Positions 8,175-16,395 of a stretch of DNA of 64,000 bases are shown here, piece after piece (within the stretch, counting starts at the first letter, position 1; each line of letters opens with the position of its first letter). Position numbers and translations under genes: made by a program. The notes beneath the pieces are model-generated. The model had not been told where the DNA came from and did no database searches. It saw nothing but the letters and a program-made list of their open reading frames with translations. Origin of the DNA: Stenotrophomonas sp. 610A2 (GTDB lineage: Bacteria > Pseudomonadota > Gammaproteobacteria > Xanthomonadales > Xanthomonadaceae); contig NZ_CP130832.1 of the NCBI RefSeq assembly GCF_030549615.1, positions 3,410,001 through 3,474,000 on the forward strand. Reading direction: 5' to 3'.

Positions 8175-9247
8175 TGACGATCACCACTGCGCGCATGCGC
8201 GCAATCACTTTCCGTCGTGGCTCCAGCCTGGCCGATCCACAGTGTCTGCTCGACGTCGATGTCGAATGCCCGCAACCCGGACCGCACGACCTGCGTGTGG
8301 CAGTGCGCGCGGTCTCGGTCAATCCCCTGGATGTCAAAGTCCGCGCTGGCCTGGTCGCCGTACCTGATGAAGTCCGTTCGCTGGGATGGGACGGCGCAGG
8401 GATCGTCGACGCCGTTGGCGAGGCGGTCACCCTGTTCAAGCCCGGACAAACGGTTTACTACGCGGGCAGCTTCGACCGCAGCGGCAGCAATGCCGAATTC
8501 CAACTGGTTGACGAGCGTATCGCCGGTCATATGCCCTGCACGCTCGGCTTCACCGACGCTGCTGCACTGCCATTGGCGGCGTTGACGGCATGGCAGTTGC
8601 TGTTTGAGCGTTTGGATGTCGTCCGCGGCAAGTCGGCTGCCAACGGCAGTCTGCTGGTGCTCGGCGGCGCAGGCGGCGTCGGCTCGATGCTGATCCAACT
8701 CGCGCGGCAGCTGACCAACCTGACCGTCATCGCTACCGCCTCGCGCGCGCAGAGCCGCGATTGGTGCCTGGCCATGGGCGCCCACCATGTCATCGACCAC
8801 CAGCAACCGCTGCCTGCACAGATCGCTGCCCTGCCGGTGCCACCGGTCAACCATATCGCAGCGCTGTCGAACACTGCCGAACACCTGCATGAGTTGGCCG
8901 AGTTGATCGCACCGCAGGGGCAGCTGGCGATCATCGATGATCACAACACACTCGATGCAGCGCCGTTCAAAGCCAAGAGCGTGTCACTGCACTGGGAGAT
9001 GGTGTTCACCCGCCCGCTGTATGGCACACCGGACCAGATCGCCCAGCACCGGATTCTCAATGAAGTCGCCGCACTGGTGGATTCCGGCGTGCTGCGCTCT
9101 ACCGTCACACAGGTACTGCAGCCCATGGATGCAGCCCGGATGATCCAGGCCCATCGCCTGCTGGAAGCGGGCGGCATCACCGGCAAGGTGGTGTTGGCCC
9201 GCAGCGGGGAAGACAACATCGCGCACACGCCGGAGGCCGGCCGATGA
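8174..9247 (+). CDS. zinc-type alcohol dehydrogenase-like / quinone oxidoreductase
   Basis: A 357-residue medium-chain dehydrogenase/reductase. The GroES-like N-terminal domain (VRAVSVNPLDVKVRAGL) is followed by a Rossmann nucleotide-binding domain with the glycine motif LGGAGGVGSMLIQLARQL. The catalytic-zinc cysteine of classical alcohol dehydrogenases is not seen (NPLD replaces the usual C-x-SD block), so the protein belongs with the zinc-independent quinone oxidoreductase-like group. The start codon shares one base with the upstream stop (TGATG), indicating translational coupling. In context it probably modifies the same small molecule that the flanking hydrolase and exporters handle. Confidence 0.87.
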   Translation: MTITTARMRAITFRRGSSLADPQCLLDVDVECPQPGPHDLRVAVRAVSVNPLDVKVRAGLVAVPDEVRSLGWDGAGIVDAVGEAVTLFKPGQTVYYAGSFDRSGSNAEFQLVDERIAGHMPCTLGFTDAAALPLAALTAWQLLFERLDVVRGKSAANGSLLVLGGAGGVGSMLIQLARQLTNLTVIATASRAQSRDWCLAMGAHHVIDHQQPLPAQIAALPVPPVNHIAALSNTAEHLHELAELIAPQGQLAIIDDHNTLDAAPFKAKSVSLHWEMVFTRPLYGTPDQIAQHRILNEVAALVDSGVLRSTVTQVLQPMDAARMIQAHRLLEAGGITGKVVLARSGEDNIAHTPEAGR

Positions 9248-10467
9248 GTGCCGCCTCCAACGCACGCCTGCCGCTGGGCGCCTTGCTGGCACTGGCGATG
9301 GCCGGCTTCATCACCATCCTCACCGAAGCCCTGCCGGCCGGTCTGCTGCCGCAGATGGCGCATGGTCTCGGTGTGTCCGAGGCATGGATCGGACAGACCG
9401 TGACGGTCTACGCGATCGGCTCGCTGCTGGCGGCGATTCCGCTGACCAGCGCCACCCAGGGCGTGCGCCGACGCCCATTGCTGCTCGCGGCGATCGCCGG
9501 CTTCGCCATCGCCAATACCGTCACCACGTTCTCCAGCAGCTACGCGCTGACGATGCTGGCGCGCTTGCTCGCCGGTGTTTCTGCCGGATTGTTGTGGGCA
9601 TTGCTGGCTGGCTATGCCGCGCGCATGGTGCCCGCGCATCAACAAGGCAAGGCGATTGCCATCGCGATGGTCGGCACGCCACTGGCCCTGTCGCTGGGCG
9701 TACCGGCCGGCACCTTGTTCGGCAATCTGCTGGGCTGGCGCATCTGCTTTGGCGCGATGAGTCTATTGGCGTTGGCACTGATGCTGTGGGTGCGGTTCAA
9801 GGTGCCGGACTTCGCCGGCCAGCCGAACAACCGGCAGCTACGGTTGCGACAGGTGTTCTCCATCGCCGGTGTGCGCCCGGTGCTGTTCGTGGTGCTGGGC
9901 TTCGTGCTGGCCCACAACATCCTTTACACCTATATAGCGCCATTCCTGAGCGCTGCCGGCATGGGCGCACGCACCGACCTGGTGTTGCTGGTGTTCGGCA
10001 TGACCTCGCTGCTGGGCATCTGGATCGTCGGTGTACTTGTCGACCAGCACCTGCGTGCGTTGACGCTTGCCAGCACCGTATTGTTCGGCGCGGCCGCACT
10101 GGCGCTCGCGCTGGCCAACGAGACGGCGCTTGTGGTCTACGCGGCAGTGGCGGTCTGGGGTATTGCCTTCGGCGGCGCCGCAACCCTGTTCCAGACGGCG
10201 TTGGCAAAGACCGCCGGAGACGCCGCCGATGTCGCCCAATCCATGCTGGTCACTGCCTGGAACGCGGCAATCGCCGGTGGCGGCATCATCGGCGGTGCGC
10301 TGCTTGACCGATGGGGTGTCAGCGCCTTCGCCCCGGTGCTGCTGGTGTTGTTGCTGGCAACGCTGGTAGTGATCTGGCTCGCCAGACGCAATGGGTTTGC
10401 AGCAGCCGATGCTTCAGCCGGTGCAGCCGAGGCGGCGCCGGGCGACCGCAGCGAGGCGCAGCCATGA
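9244..10467 (+). CDS. MFS transporter (AraJ/drug-efflux type), first of two
   Basis: A 407-residue major facilitator superfamily protein with about 12 hydrophobic segments. It opens with a TM1 (LGALLALAMAGFITILTEALPAG) typical of the DHA1-12/AraJ exporters and contains motif A-like LTSATQGVRRRPLL between TM2 and TM3. The ATG overlaps the previous stop by 4 nt (ATGA), so translation is coupled. It is followed by a second MFS gene, also overlapping by 4 nt. Substrate is unknown; the family exports sugars, drugs or arabinose derivatives by proton antiport. Confidence 0.88.
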   Translation: MSAASNARLPLGALLALAMAGFITILTEALPAGLLPQMAHGLGVSEAWIGQTVTVYAIGSLLAAIPLTSATQGVRRRPLLLAAIAGFAIANTVTTFSSSYALTMLARLLAGVSAGLLWALLAGYAARMVPAHQQGKAIAIAMVGTPLALSLGVPAGTLFGNLLGWRICFGAMSLLALALMLWVRFKVPDFAGQPNNRQLRLRQVFSIAGVRPVLFVVLGFVLAHNILYTYIAPFLSAAGMGARTDLVLLVFGMTSLLGIWIVGVLVDQHLRALTLASTVLFGAAALALALANETALVVYAAVAVWGIAFGGAATLFQTALAKTAGDAADVAQSMLVTAWNAAIAGGGIIGGALLDRWGVSAFAPVLLVLLLATLVVIWLARRNGFAAADASAGAAEAAPGDRSEAQP

Positions 10468-11621
10468 ACAGGTCCGGTGCACTGTTCTTCATTGCCTTGG
10501 GGCTGTTCGGGCTGTATGCCGTCGAGTTCAGCGTGGTCGGCATCCTGCCTGCCATCATCCAGCGTCATGGCATCAGCGTGGCCCAGGCCGGTTGGCTCGT
10601 GGCCCTGTTCGCCGCGATGGTTGCGTTGTGCGGGCCGGCAATGGTGCTGTGGCTTGGGCGCTTCGACCGCCGCAAGGTGCTGGTGGCGGCGTTGCTGGTC
10701 TTCAGCCTGTGCAGCCTGCTGTCAGCCTGGGCTCCCAGTTTCGCCGTGCTGATGGCGCTGCGCGTGCCCTCCGCCCTGCTGCACCCGGTGTTCTTCTCGA
10801 TGGCCTTCGCCTCCGCCGTCGCGCTCTACCCGCCACAACGGGCGGCGCATGCCACTGCGCTGGCCTTCTCCGGTACGACATTGGGGCTGGTGCTGGGCGT
10901 GCCTGTGGCAAGTTGGGTCGGCGCAGCCTTGTCCTATGAGGCCCCGTTCCTGTTCTGCGCGGCAGTGAATCTGGCGGCCGCCATCGGTCTGTGGATCAAG
11001 CTGCCTGATGGGCGCGGAACAACGCGGACAACGACAGGCAATCCGCTGGCCGTGCTGCGCCGGAGCAAGGTGTGGCTGTCGATCGCGACCGCGGTATGCG
11101 TGTTCGCCGCGATGTTCTCGGTCTACAGCTACGCGGCCGAATACCTCGCCCGCCAAGCCCAGCTGGACGGCGAGGCAATCAGCCTGCTGCTCGGCGTCTT
11201 CGGCGTGGGCGGCGTACTCGGCAATCTGTTGGCAGGCCGCGCCCTGGACCGCCAGCTCGGTTGGACCGTGCTGGCATACCCGGTGCTGCTGGCGGCGGCC
11301 TATGCGGTACTGCTGCGGTTCGCCTCACCGGCGCTGGCCGGCATGCTGCCAATCTGCCTGCTGTGGGGCGCAGCCCACGCCAGCGGATTGATCGTCAGCC
11401 AGATGTGGATGAGCTCGGCCGCGCCCGAGGCGCCCGAGTTCGCCACCAGTCTCTATGTTTCGGCTGCCAACCTCGGTGTGGTGCTGGGCGCCGCGCTGGG
11501 CGGCAGCCTCATAGGCGCCTTGGGGATAGGCGGAATCATCTGGAGTGGCTGGTTGTTTGCCGCGTTGGCGGCTGTCACGGTGCTGGCCAGGAAGCCGTGG
11601 CAGGCTGCTCGCTCGACATGA
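10464..11621 (+). CDS. MFS transporter, second of two
   Basis: A 385-residue MFS permease with about 12 transmembrane segments, opening MNRSGALFFIALGLFGLYAVEFSVVG. The loop after TM2 has GRFDRRKVLVAALL, the conserved motif A region. The start at 10464 overlaps the upstream stop by 4 nt, and an in-frame reading further upstream lies inside the previous gene. It is distinct from its neighbour rather than a duplicate; the two proteins share only general MFS features by eye. Together they could export two related compounds. It ends the operon; the next gene begins 142 nt later. Confidence 0.88.
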   Translation: MNRSGALFFIALGLFGLYAVEFSVVGILPAIIQRHGISVAQAGWLVALFAAMVALCGPAMVLWLGRFDRRKVLVAALLVFSLCSLLSAWAPSFAVLMALRVPSALLHPVFFSMAFASAVALYPPQRAAHATALAFSGTTLGLVLGVPVASWVGAALSYEAPFLFCAAVNLAAAIGLWIKLPDGRGTTRTTTGNPLAVLRRSKVWLSIATAVCVFAAMFSVYSYAAEYLARQAQLDGEAISLLLGVFGVGGVLGNLLAGRALDRQLGWTVLAYPVLLAAAYAVLLRFASPALAGMLPICLLWGAAHASGLIVSQMWMSSAAPEAPEFATSLYVSAANLGVVLGAALGGSLIGALGIGGIIWSGWLFAALAAVTVLARKPWQAARST

Positions 11622-11763
11622 AGGGGACACGGCAGGAACCCTCAAGAAGGCTATCGCAACCATCAATTCCAAAAAAATATCGGATATTTCGGGCATTTAG
11701 CCGCATGTACACCGGTGGCACCTTTAGAATCGAGGCATCCCCCAACCGACCCAGCGAGCCCTG

Positions 11764-13476
11764 ATGCACCATGACACCGCCCTGATCAACATGATTGCCA
11801 TCGGTTTGGGCCTGGCCTTCGTGCTTGGTGCCCTAGCCAACAAACTGCGGCTGTCGCCGCTGGTGGGCTATCTCGTTGCCGGTGTCATCGTAGGGCCGTT
11901 CACCCCGGGCTTTGTCGCCGACCAGGCACTGGCCAACCAGCTGGCCGAGATCGGCGTGATGCTGCTGATGTTCGGGGTCGGCCTGCACTTCTCGTTGAAG
12001 GACTTGATGGCGGTCAAAGCCATCGCCATCCCCGGCGCGATCGGCCAGATCCTGGTCGCCACCCTGCTCGGCTGGGGCGTGGCCACGCTGATGGGCTGGC
12101 CGGTGCTGCACGGCGTGATCTTCGGTTTCTCGCTGGCCACCGCTTCCACCGTGGTGCTGCTGCGGGCAATGGAAGAACGCCGCCTGCTGGAAACCACGCG
12201 CGGCAAGATCGCGGTCGGCTGGTTGATCGTGGAGGACCTGGCCTGTGTGCTGGCACTGGTGATGATGCCGGTGATCGCCGACGTGTTCGGCCCCGAGGCC
12301 AACGGCAAGGAGTTGTCCATCGGCGGGCTGCTGGCTTCTATTGGCTGGACCTTCGTGCAGTTGGGCCTGTTCGTGGCGGTGATGCTGGTGGTCGGCCGCC
12401 GCGTCATTCCGTGGGTGCTGGAGAAAGTGGCCGGCACCGGCTCGCGGGAACTGTTCACCCTGTGCGTGCTGGCGATTGCCCTGGGCGTGGCGTTCGGCGC
12501 TGCCGCCCTGTTCGGCGTGTCGTTCGCATTGGGCGCGTTCTTCGCCGGCATGATGCTCAACGAGTCCGAGCTCAGCCACAAGGCCGCGCATGATTCGCTG
12601 CCGCTACGCGATGCGTTCGCGGTGCTGTTCTTCGTCTCGGTCGGCATGTTGTTCAACCCGATGATCATCGTCGAGCACCCGTGGCAGGTACTGGCGACCG
12701 TCTTGATCATCATGGTCGGCAAGTCGGCCGCGGCCTTCTTCATCGTGCGTGCCTTCGGCCATTCCAAGGGCACCGCGCTGACCATTTCCGCCTCGCTGGC
12801 ACAGATCGGCGAGTTCGCCTTCATCATCGCCGGCCTCGGTGTGGCATTGAAGATCCTGCCGCCGGCCGGGCAATCGCTGGTACTGGCCGGCGCGCTGGTG
12901 TCGATCATGCTCAATCCGGTGGTGTTCGGCCTGCTCGACCGTTGGCAGGCGCGCCACAAGGAAACCACGCCGGTACCGGAAGTGCCGGACATCCCGCCAG
13001 GCCCATCGCTGGACCTGCACGACCACGCCATCGTGGTTGGCTACGGCCGGGTCGGCAGCGAGCTGGCGCAGGTGCTGCGTGACCGCGGCGTGCCGGTGCT
13101 GGTGATCGACGACAACCGCGAACATGTGGAACGTGCGCACGCGGCCGGTATTCCCGGCATCCGCGGCAGCGCGGCCTCGGACAAGGTGTTGGCCGAGGCC
13201 CATCCCGAGCGCGCCACCATCGCCGTGCTGGCCATCCCGCAGCCGCTGGAATCGGGCGAAGTGCTGGCCAAGCTACGCGCCATCAACCCCAACCTGACCC
13301 TGCTCGCCCGTGCCCACAGCGACGCCGAGGTCAAGCATCTGCTCGACCACGGCGCCGATGGCACGGTGATGGCCGAGCGCGAGCTGGCCTATTCGCTGGC
13401 GGAGATGATCATGTCCACCCCGCCCTACCGCAGCCTGCGCCCGGGCATGCCTCAGCCGGCCGCCAGCGGGACATAA
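11764..13476 (+). CDS. ybaL: YbaL-like monovalent cation:proton antiporter with RCK domain
   Basis: A 570-residue CPA2-family protein. The first ~390 residues form a Na+/H+ exchanger-type membrane domain (LVGYLVAGVIVGPFTPGF; GVGLHFSLKDL; LFGVSFALGAFFAGMMLNESELSHKA). They are followed by a cytoplasmic RCK-N NAD-binding domain with the motif HAIVVGYGRVGSELAQVL. Overall order and length match E. coli YbaL/KefB-type potassium/proton antiporters. The last 25 nt overlap the 3' end of the convergent AraC-family gene. The spacer before it (11622-11763) is AT-rich and likely holds its promoter. Confidence 0.9.
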   Translation: MHHDTALINMIAIGLGLAFVLGALANKLRLSPLVGYLVAGVIVGPFTPGFVADQALANQLAEIGVMLLMFGVGLHFSLKDLMAVKAIAIPGAIGQILVATLLGWGVATLMGWPVLHGVIFGFSLATASTVVLLRAMEERRLLETTRGKIAVGWLIVEDLACVLALVMMPVIADVFGPEANGKELSIGGLLASIGWTFVQLGLFVAVMLVVGRRVIPWVLEKVAGTGSRELFTLCVLAIALGVAFGAAALFGVSFALGAFFAGMMLNESELSHKAAHDSLPLRDAFAVLFFVSVGMLFNPMIIVEHPWQVLATVLIIMVGKSAAAFFIVRAFGHSKGTALTISASLAQIGEFAFIIAGLGVALKILPPAGQSLVLAGALVSIMLNPVVFGLLDRWQARHKETTPVPEVPDIPPGPSLDLHDHAIVVGYGRVGSELAQVLRDRGVPVLVIDDNREHVERAHAAGIPGIRGSAASDKVLAEAHPERATIAVLAIPQPLESGEVLAKLRAINPNLTLLARAHSDAEVKHLLDHGADGTVMAERELAYSLAEMIMSTPPYRSLRPGMPQPAASGT

Positions 13477-14330
13477 ATATCGGCGCGCAGGATGGCCTCG
13501 GGGACCTCTTCGGGGTCGTCCAGGAAGTGGTAATGCAGCGGTGCATCGCGCAGGGCGTGGCCGCTGCCCGGCAACCAGTCGCGCAGCAACTGGTCGGTGG
13601 CATCTTCCAGCAGCACGTAACTGCCGACATGGCGCAACCGCGCCATGCGGCCACCACCAAGGACCAGGCGCTGCAGCGATGCCGGCAACACCGGCAGCTC
13701 CGCGTCGAATGCCAGTGCGCAGTTGAACAGCAGTTCCTCGGCAGGCAGCTCGCGGTGATCGCCCAGCGGCACGCCTATCAGCTGCTGCAACTGCTCGATC
13801 AAGCCCTGCTCCGTCGCCCAGCCGAACAGCTCGCCAAACACCTGATCCAGATCATCGAAGGCGCCCCGCGCACGCAGTGCCACCACCTCGAAGGGCTCAA
13901 GGGTGATGACTTCCACGCTCAGCGGCGCGGTCTTTTCAGCCAATGGCAGCGGCCGTGAAAACTGCTCGATACTGGCTGCCAAGCGTTGCGGATCGCCCCG
14001 TAGCTCGCTGGCGCTGGCATCCACCGTCTCGCGCAGCACCCGCGCCAAGGCCTGCGGTGTGTCATAGCCTGCCAGCAAGGCGATCTCGGTGACGCTGGCA
14101 TCGCTATGCGCCAAGCGCTGCAAGGCCTTGACCACGCGCAGCCGCTGCACGGTGCGGCCGATGGTTTCGCCGGTCAGCGCGCGGTACACGCGATGGAAGT
14201 GGAACGGCGAGTAATGGGCAATGGCAGCCAGCGCATCCAGATCCGGCAACGGCCCGCCTACATCGATGCTTTGCTGCAGGCAGGCGATGACCCGATCCAG
14301 ACGTGGCAACTGCGCGGCATTGGCTTTCAT
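13452..14330 (-). CDS. AraC-family regulator with GyrI-like ligand domain
   Basis: A 292-residue Rob/SoxS-type activator. The N-terminal AraC DNA-binding domain has two HTH motifs (LDALAAIAHYSPFHFHRVYRALTGE; VTEIALLAGYDTPQALAR), joined to a GyrI-like small-molecule domain from about residue 135 (VEVITLEPFEVVALRARGAFDDLDQVFGEL). Such proteins sense drugs or other amphipathic ligands. The start at 14330 (MKANAAQLPRLDRVI) is chosen because everything upstream is not family-like. The stop lies inside the last codons of the convergent ybaL gene. The LysR gene upstream ends 43 nt before this start and is on the same strand. Confidence 0.88.
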   Translation of the reverse strand: MKANAAQLPRLDRVIACLQQSIDVGGPLPDLDALAAIAHYSPFHFHRVYRALTGETIGRTVQRLRVVKALQRLAHSDASVTEIALLAGYDTPQALARVLRETVDASASELRGDPQRLAASIEQFSRPLPLAEKTAPLSVEVITLEPFEVVALRARGAFDDLDQVFGELFGWATEQGLIEQLQQLIGVPLGDHRELPAEELLFNCALAFDAELPVLPASLQRLVLGGGRMARLRHVGSYVLLEDATDQLLRDWLPGSGHALRDAPLHYHFLDDPEEVPEAILRADIYVPLAAG

Positions 14331-14373
14331 TGCGATGTCTCCATGGAAGGTGATGCCATTGCAACGCCGCCGC

Positions 14374-15300
14374 TCAGCTCGCGCGGTTCCGATCTTGCGC
14401 AGTCGCTGCCGGCTCACCGGGCACGCGCGCCAGGTAATCCTGCAGCAGGTCGATGGCCTGGCGCACCTTGGCTGGCTGGGTCTGTCGATGCGGAGTAACC
14501 GCCCAGGCTGGCAGTGGCGGCACCTCCCATTCCGGCAGCAAGCGCTGCAGGCTGCCTGCATCCAATAGCGGCGAAGCATCCAGACAGGTCAGCACCGCCA
14601 CACCCAGGCCGGCCTCGCACAGACGCAGCACCGCCGGCTGGTTCTGGCTGGCGATGCGTGGGTGCGCGGGTACCAGCCGCTCCTCGTTGTTCTCGCGATG
14701 CCGCCAGACCAGCCCCGGCACCTGCGGCATGCCCAGCCATTCGGCCGCCGGTATCTGCAGCGGATCGTCAGGCAATCCATGCCGCTGCAGCCATGCCGGT
14801 GCCGCGCACGGCCAGCGTTGCAGGCTGCCCAGGCGCTGCGCCATCCAGTCGCTGTCCGGCAGCTGGCCGAAGCGCAGCGCCACATCGATACGCGCCTGCA
14901 ACAGGTCGGTCCAGCCATCGTCGAAGAACAGGTGCAGGCGCAGCTGCGGGTTGTCCTGCAACCAAGCACCCAAGGCCGGGCCGATGTGCGCGGCCATGCC
15001 CAGTGGCGCTGACAGCCGCAGCTCTCCGCTGGGTGCCTGCCGGGCCGCCGAGAGCTCCGCCTCGGCCTCGCCTGCCGCATCCAGCAGGCGTGCGCAGGCA
15101 GCGTAGTAGCGGCTGCCGACATCGGTCAGCGCCAGCCGCCGCGTCGAGCGGTGCAGCAAGGCCACCCCAGCGTCCTGCTCCAACGCGCGCACCTGCTGGC
15201 TCACCGCCGAGGTACTCATGCCCAGCGCCCGCGCCGCCGCACTCATCGAGCCGTGCTGCACCACCTGGGCAAACAAGGCCATCCGTTTGACGCTGTCCAT
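14374..15300 (-). CDS. LysR-type transcriptional regulator
   Basis: A 308-residue LysR regulator starting MDSVKRMALFAQVVQHGSMS, with HTH residues ALGMSTSAVSQQVRALEQDAG and a substrate-binding domain (GELRLSAPLGMAAHIGPALG). The subgroup resembles the DsdC/YafC-like repressors that flank oxidoreductases. It is divergent from the NAD(P)-binding gene at 15421 across 120 bp, a common layout for LysR autoregulation and control of the partner. The ATG at 15300 was taken because longer in-frame extensions run through the divergent promoter region. Confidence 0.9.
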   Translation of the reverse strand: MDSVKRMALFAQVVQHGSMSAAARALGMSTSAVSQQVRALEQDAGVALLHRSTRRLALTDVGSRYYAACARLLDAAGEAEAELSAARQAPSGELRLSAPLGMAAHIGPALGAWLQDNPQLRLHLFFDDGWTDLLQARIDVALRFGQLPDSDWMAQRLGSLQRWPCAAPAWLQRHGLPDDPLQIPAAEWLGMPQVPGLVWRHRENNEERLVPAHPRIASQNQPAVLRLCEAGLGVAVLTCLDASPLLDAGSLQRLLPEWEVPPLPAWAVTPHRQTQPAKVRQAIDLLQDYLARVPGEPAATAQDRNRAS

Positions 15301-15420
15301 CAGCCACCTCCGTGCCGCCATTGTGAAGCACAGCTTCAAGGTGGTTGTGATTTTTTGCGACTGCCACCGACGCCGACTTGGGCGGACACTGGCGTCATTC
15401 CCCACCCCAAGGACGTTCCC

Positions 15421-16071
15421 ATGAAAGTTGCCCTGATCGGTGCCACCGGCTTTGTCGGCAAGGCCGTACTCGATGAACTGCTGGCTCGCGGCCATGACGT
15501 GACCGCACTGGTCCGCGACCCGGCCAAGCTGGAAGCCCGCCCGCAACTGCAGGTGGTCAAGGCCGATGTGCTCAATGCAGGTGAAGTGCATGCAGCCTTT
15601 GCAGGTGCCGAAGCCGTGATCAGCGCCTACAACGCCGGCTGGGGCAACCCGGATCTGTACAACGAGTTCCTGCGCGGCACCCGCGCGATCGTCGCCGGCA
15701 CCAAGGCCGCAGGCGTGAAGCGTTACATCGTGATCGGCGGCGCTGGCAGCCTGTATGCGCCAGACGGTACCCAACTGGTGGATTCACCGAACTTCCCGGC
15801 TGCGATCTATCCCGGCGCCAGCGCGGCCCGTGATGCACTGACCGAGCTGCGCAACGAGACGTCGCTGGATTGGACCCAGCTGAGCCCGCCGGTTGCGTTC
15901 CATCCGGGCAGCGCCACCGAGCGCACCGGCAAGTACCGGGTTGGCGGCGAGACGCCGCTGAGCACCGGCGATGGCCCGGGCACGATCAGTGCTGCGGATC
16001 TGGCGGTGGCAGTGGTTGATGAGCTGGACGCGCCGAAGCATGTTGGGCAGCGGTTTACGGTTGCCTGGTAA
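15421..16071 (+). CDS. NAD(P)-binding oxidoreductase, NmrA/atypical SDR family
   Basis: A 216-residue atypical short-chain dehydrogenase with the nucleotide motif GATGFVGKAVLDEL at residues 7-20, an ADVLNAGEVHAAFAGAEAVISAY strand-loop, and VKRYIVIGGAGSLY. Length and motifs match the YwnB/NmrA-like family that binds NAD(P)H and often responds to redox or electrophile stress. The canonical YxxxK pair is not evident. It is divergent from a LysR regulator, probably its controller. A large palindromic repeat cluster follows 14 nt after the stop. Confidence 0.87.
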   Translation: MKVALIGATGFVGKAVLDELLARGHDVTALVRDPAKLEARPQLQVVKADVLNAGEVHAAFAGAEAVISAYNAGWGNPDLYNEFLRGTRAIVAGTKAAGVKRYIVIGGAGSLYAPDGTQLVDSPNFPAAIYPGASAARDALTELRNETSLDWTQLSPPVAFHPGSATERTGKYRVGGETPLSTGDGPGTISAADLAVAVVDELDAPKHVGQRFTVAW

Positions 16072-16084
16072 GAGCTGAAAGCTG

Positions 16085-16357
16085 CCCTCACCCCAACCCC
16101 TCTCCCGCACGCGGGAGAGGGGCTAGTGCACTACGAGCGCCAGCAATGCCAGCCCCGCTCCCGCATGCGGGAGCGGGCCAGTGCACTAGCAGCCGACGCG
16201 ATCCGAGCCCCTCTCCCGCACGCGGGAGAGGGGCTAGTGCACTACGAGCGCCAGCAATGCCAGCCCCGCTCCCGCATGCGGGAGCGGGCCAGTGCGCTAG
16301 CAGCCGACGCGATCCGAGCCCCTCTCCCGCCTGCGGGAGAGGGGTTGGGGTGAGGGG
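16085..16357. repeat. expanded MITE-like palindromic element with 111 bp tandem duplication
   Basis: Outer ends are CCCTCACCCCAACCCC...CTCTCCCGC at 16085 and the inverted GCGGGAGAGGGGTTGG...GTGAGGG at 16357. Between them are three more hairpins: CTCCCGCATGCGGGAG twice, and CTCTCCCGCACGCGGGAGAG. A 111 bp unit beginning at 16121 repeats at 16232 with at least one substitution (CACTAGC versus CGCTAGC). The cluster lies between the convergent NAD(P)-binding gene and metY. It is the longest member of a family seen at eight or more loci in the window. Confidence 0.85.
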
Positions 16358-16395
16358 AGGCTTCTAACAAGCAGACCCAGCTCCTGATCTATAGC

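Noticed and set aside
16126..16367. Two short proteins encoded in the 16 kb repeat cluster
   Set aside because: They only translate the palindromic repeat units (repeated PLPHAG-type peptides) and have no ribosome binding sites or family match.
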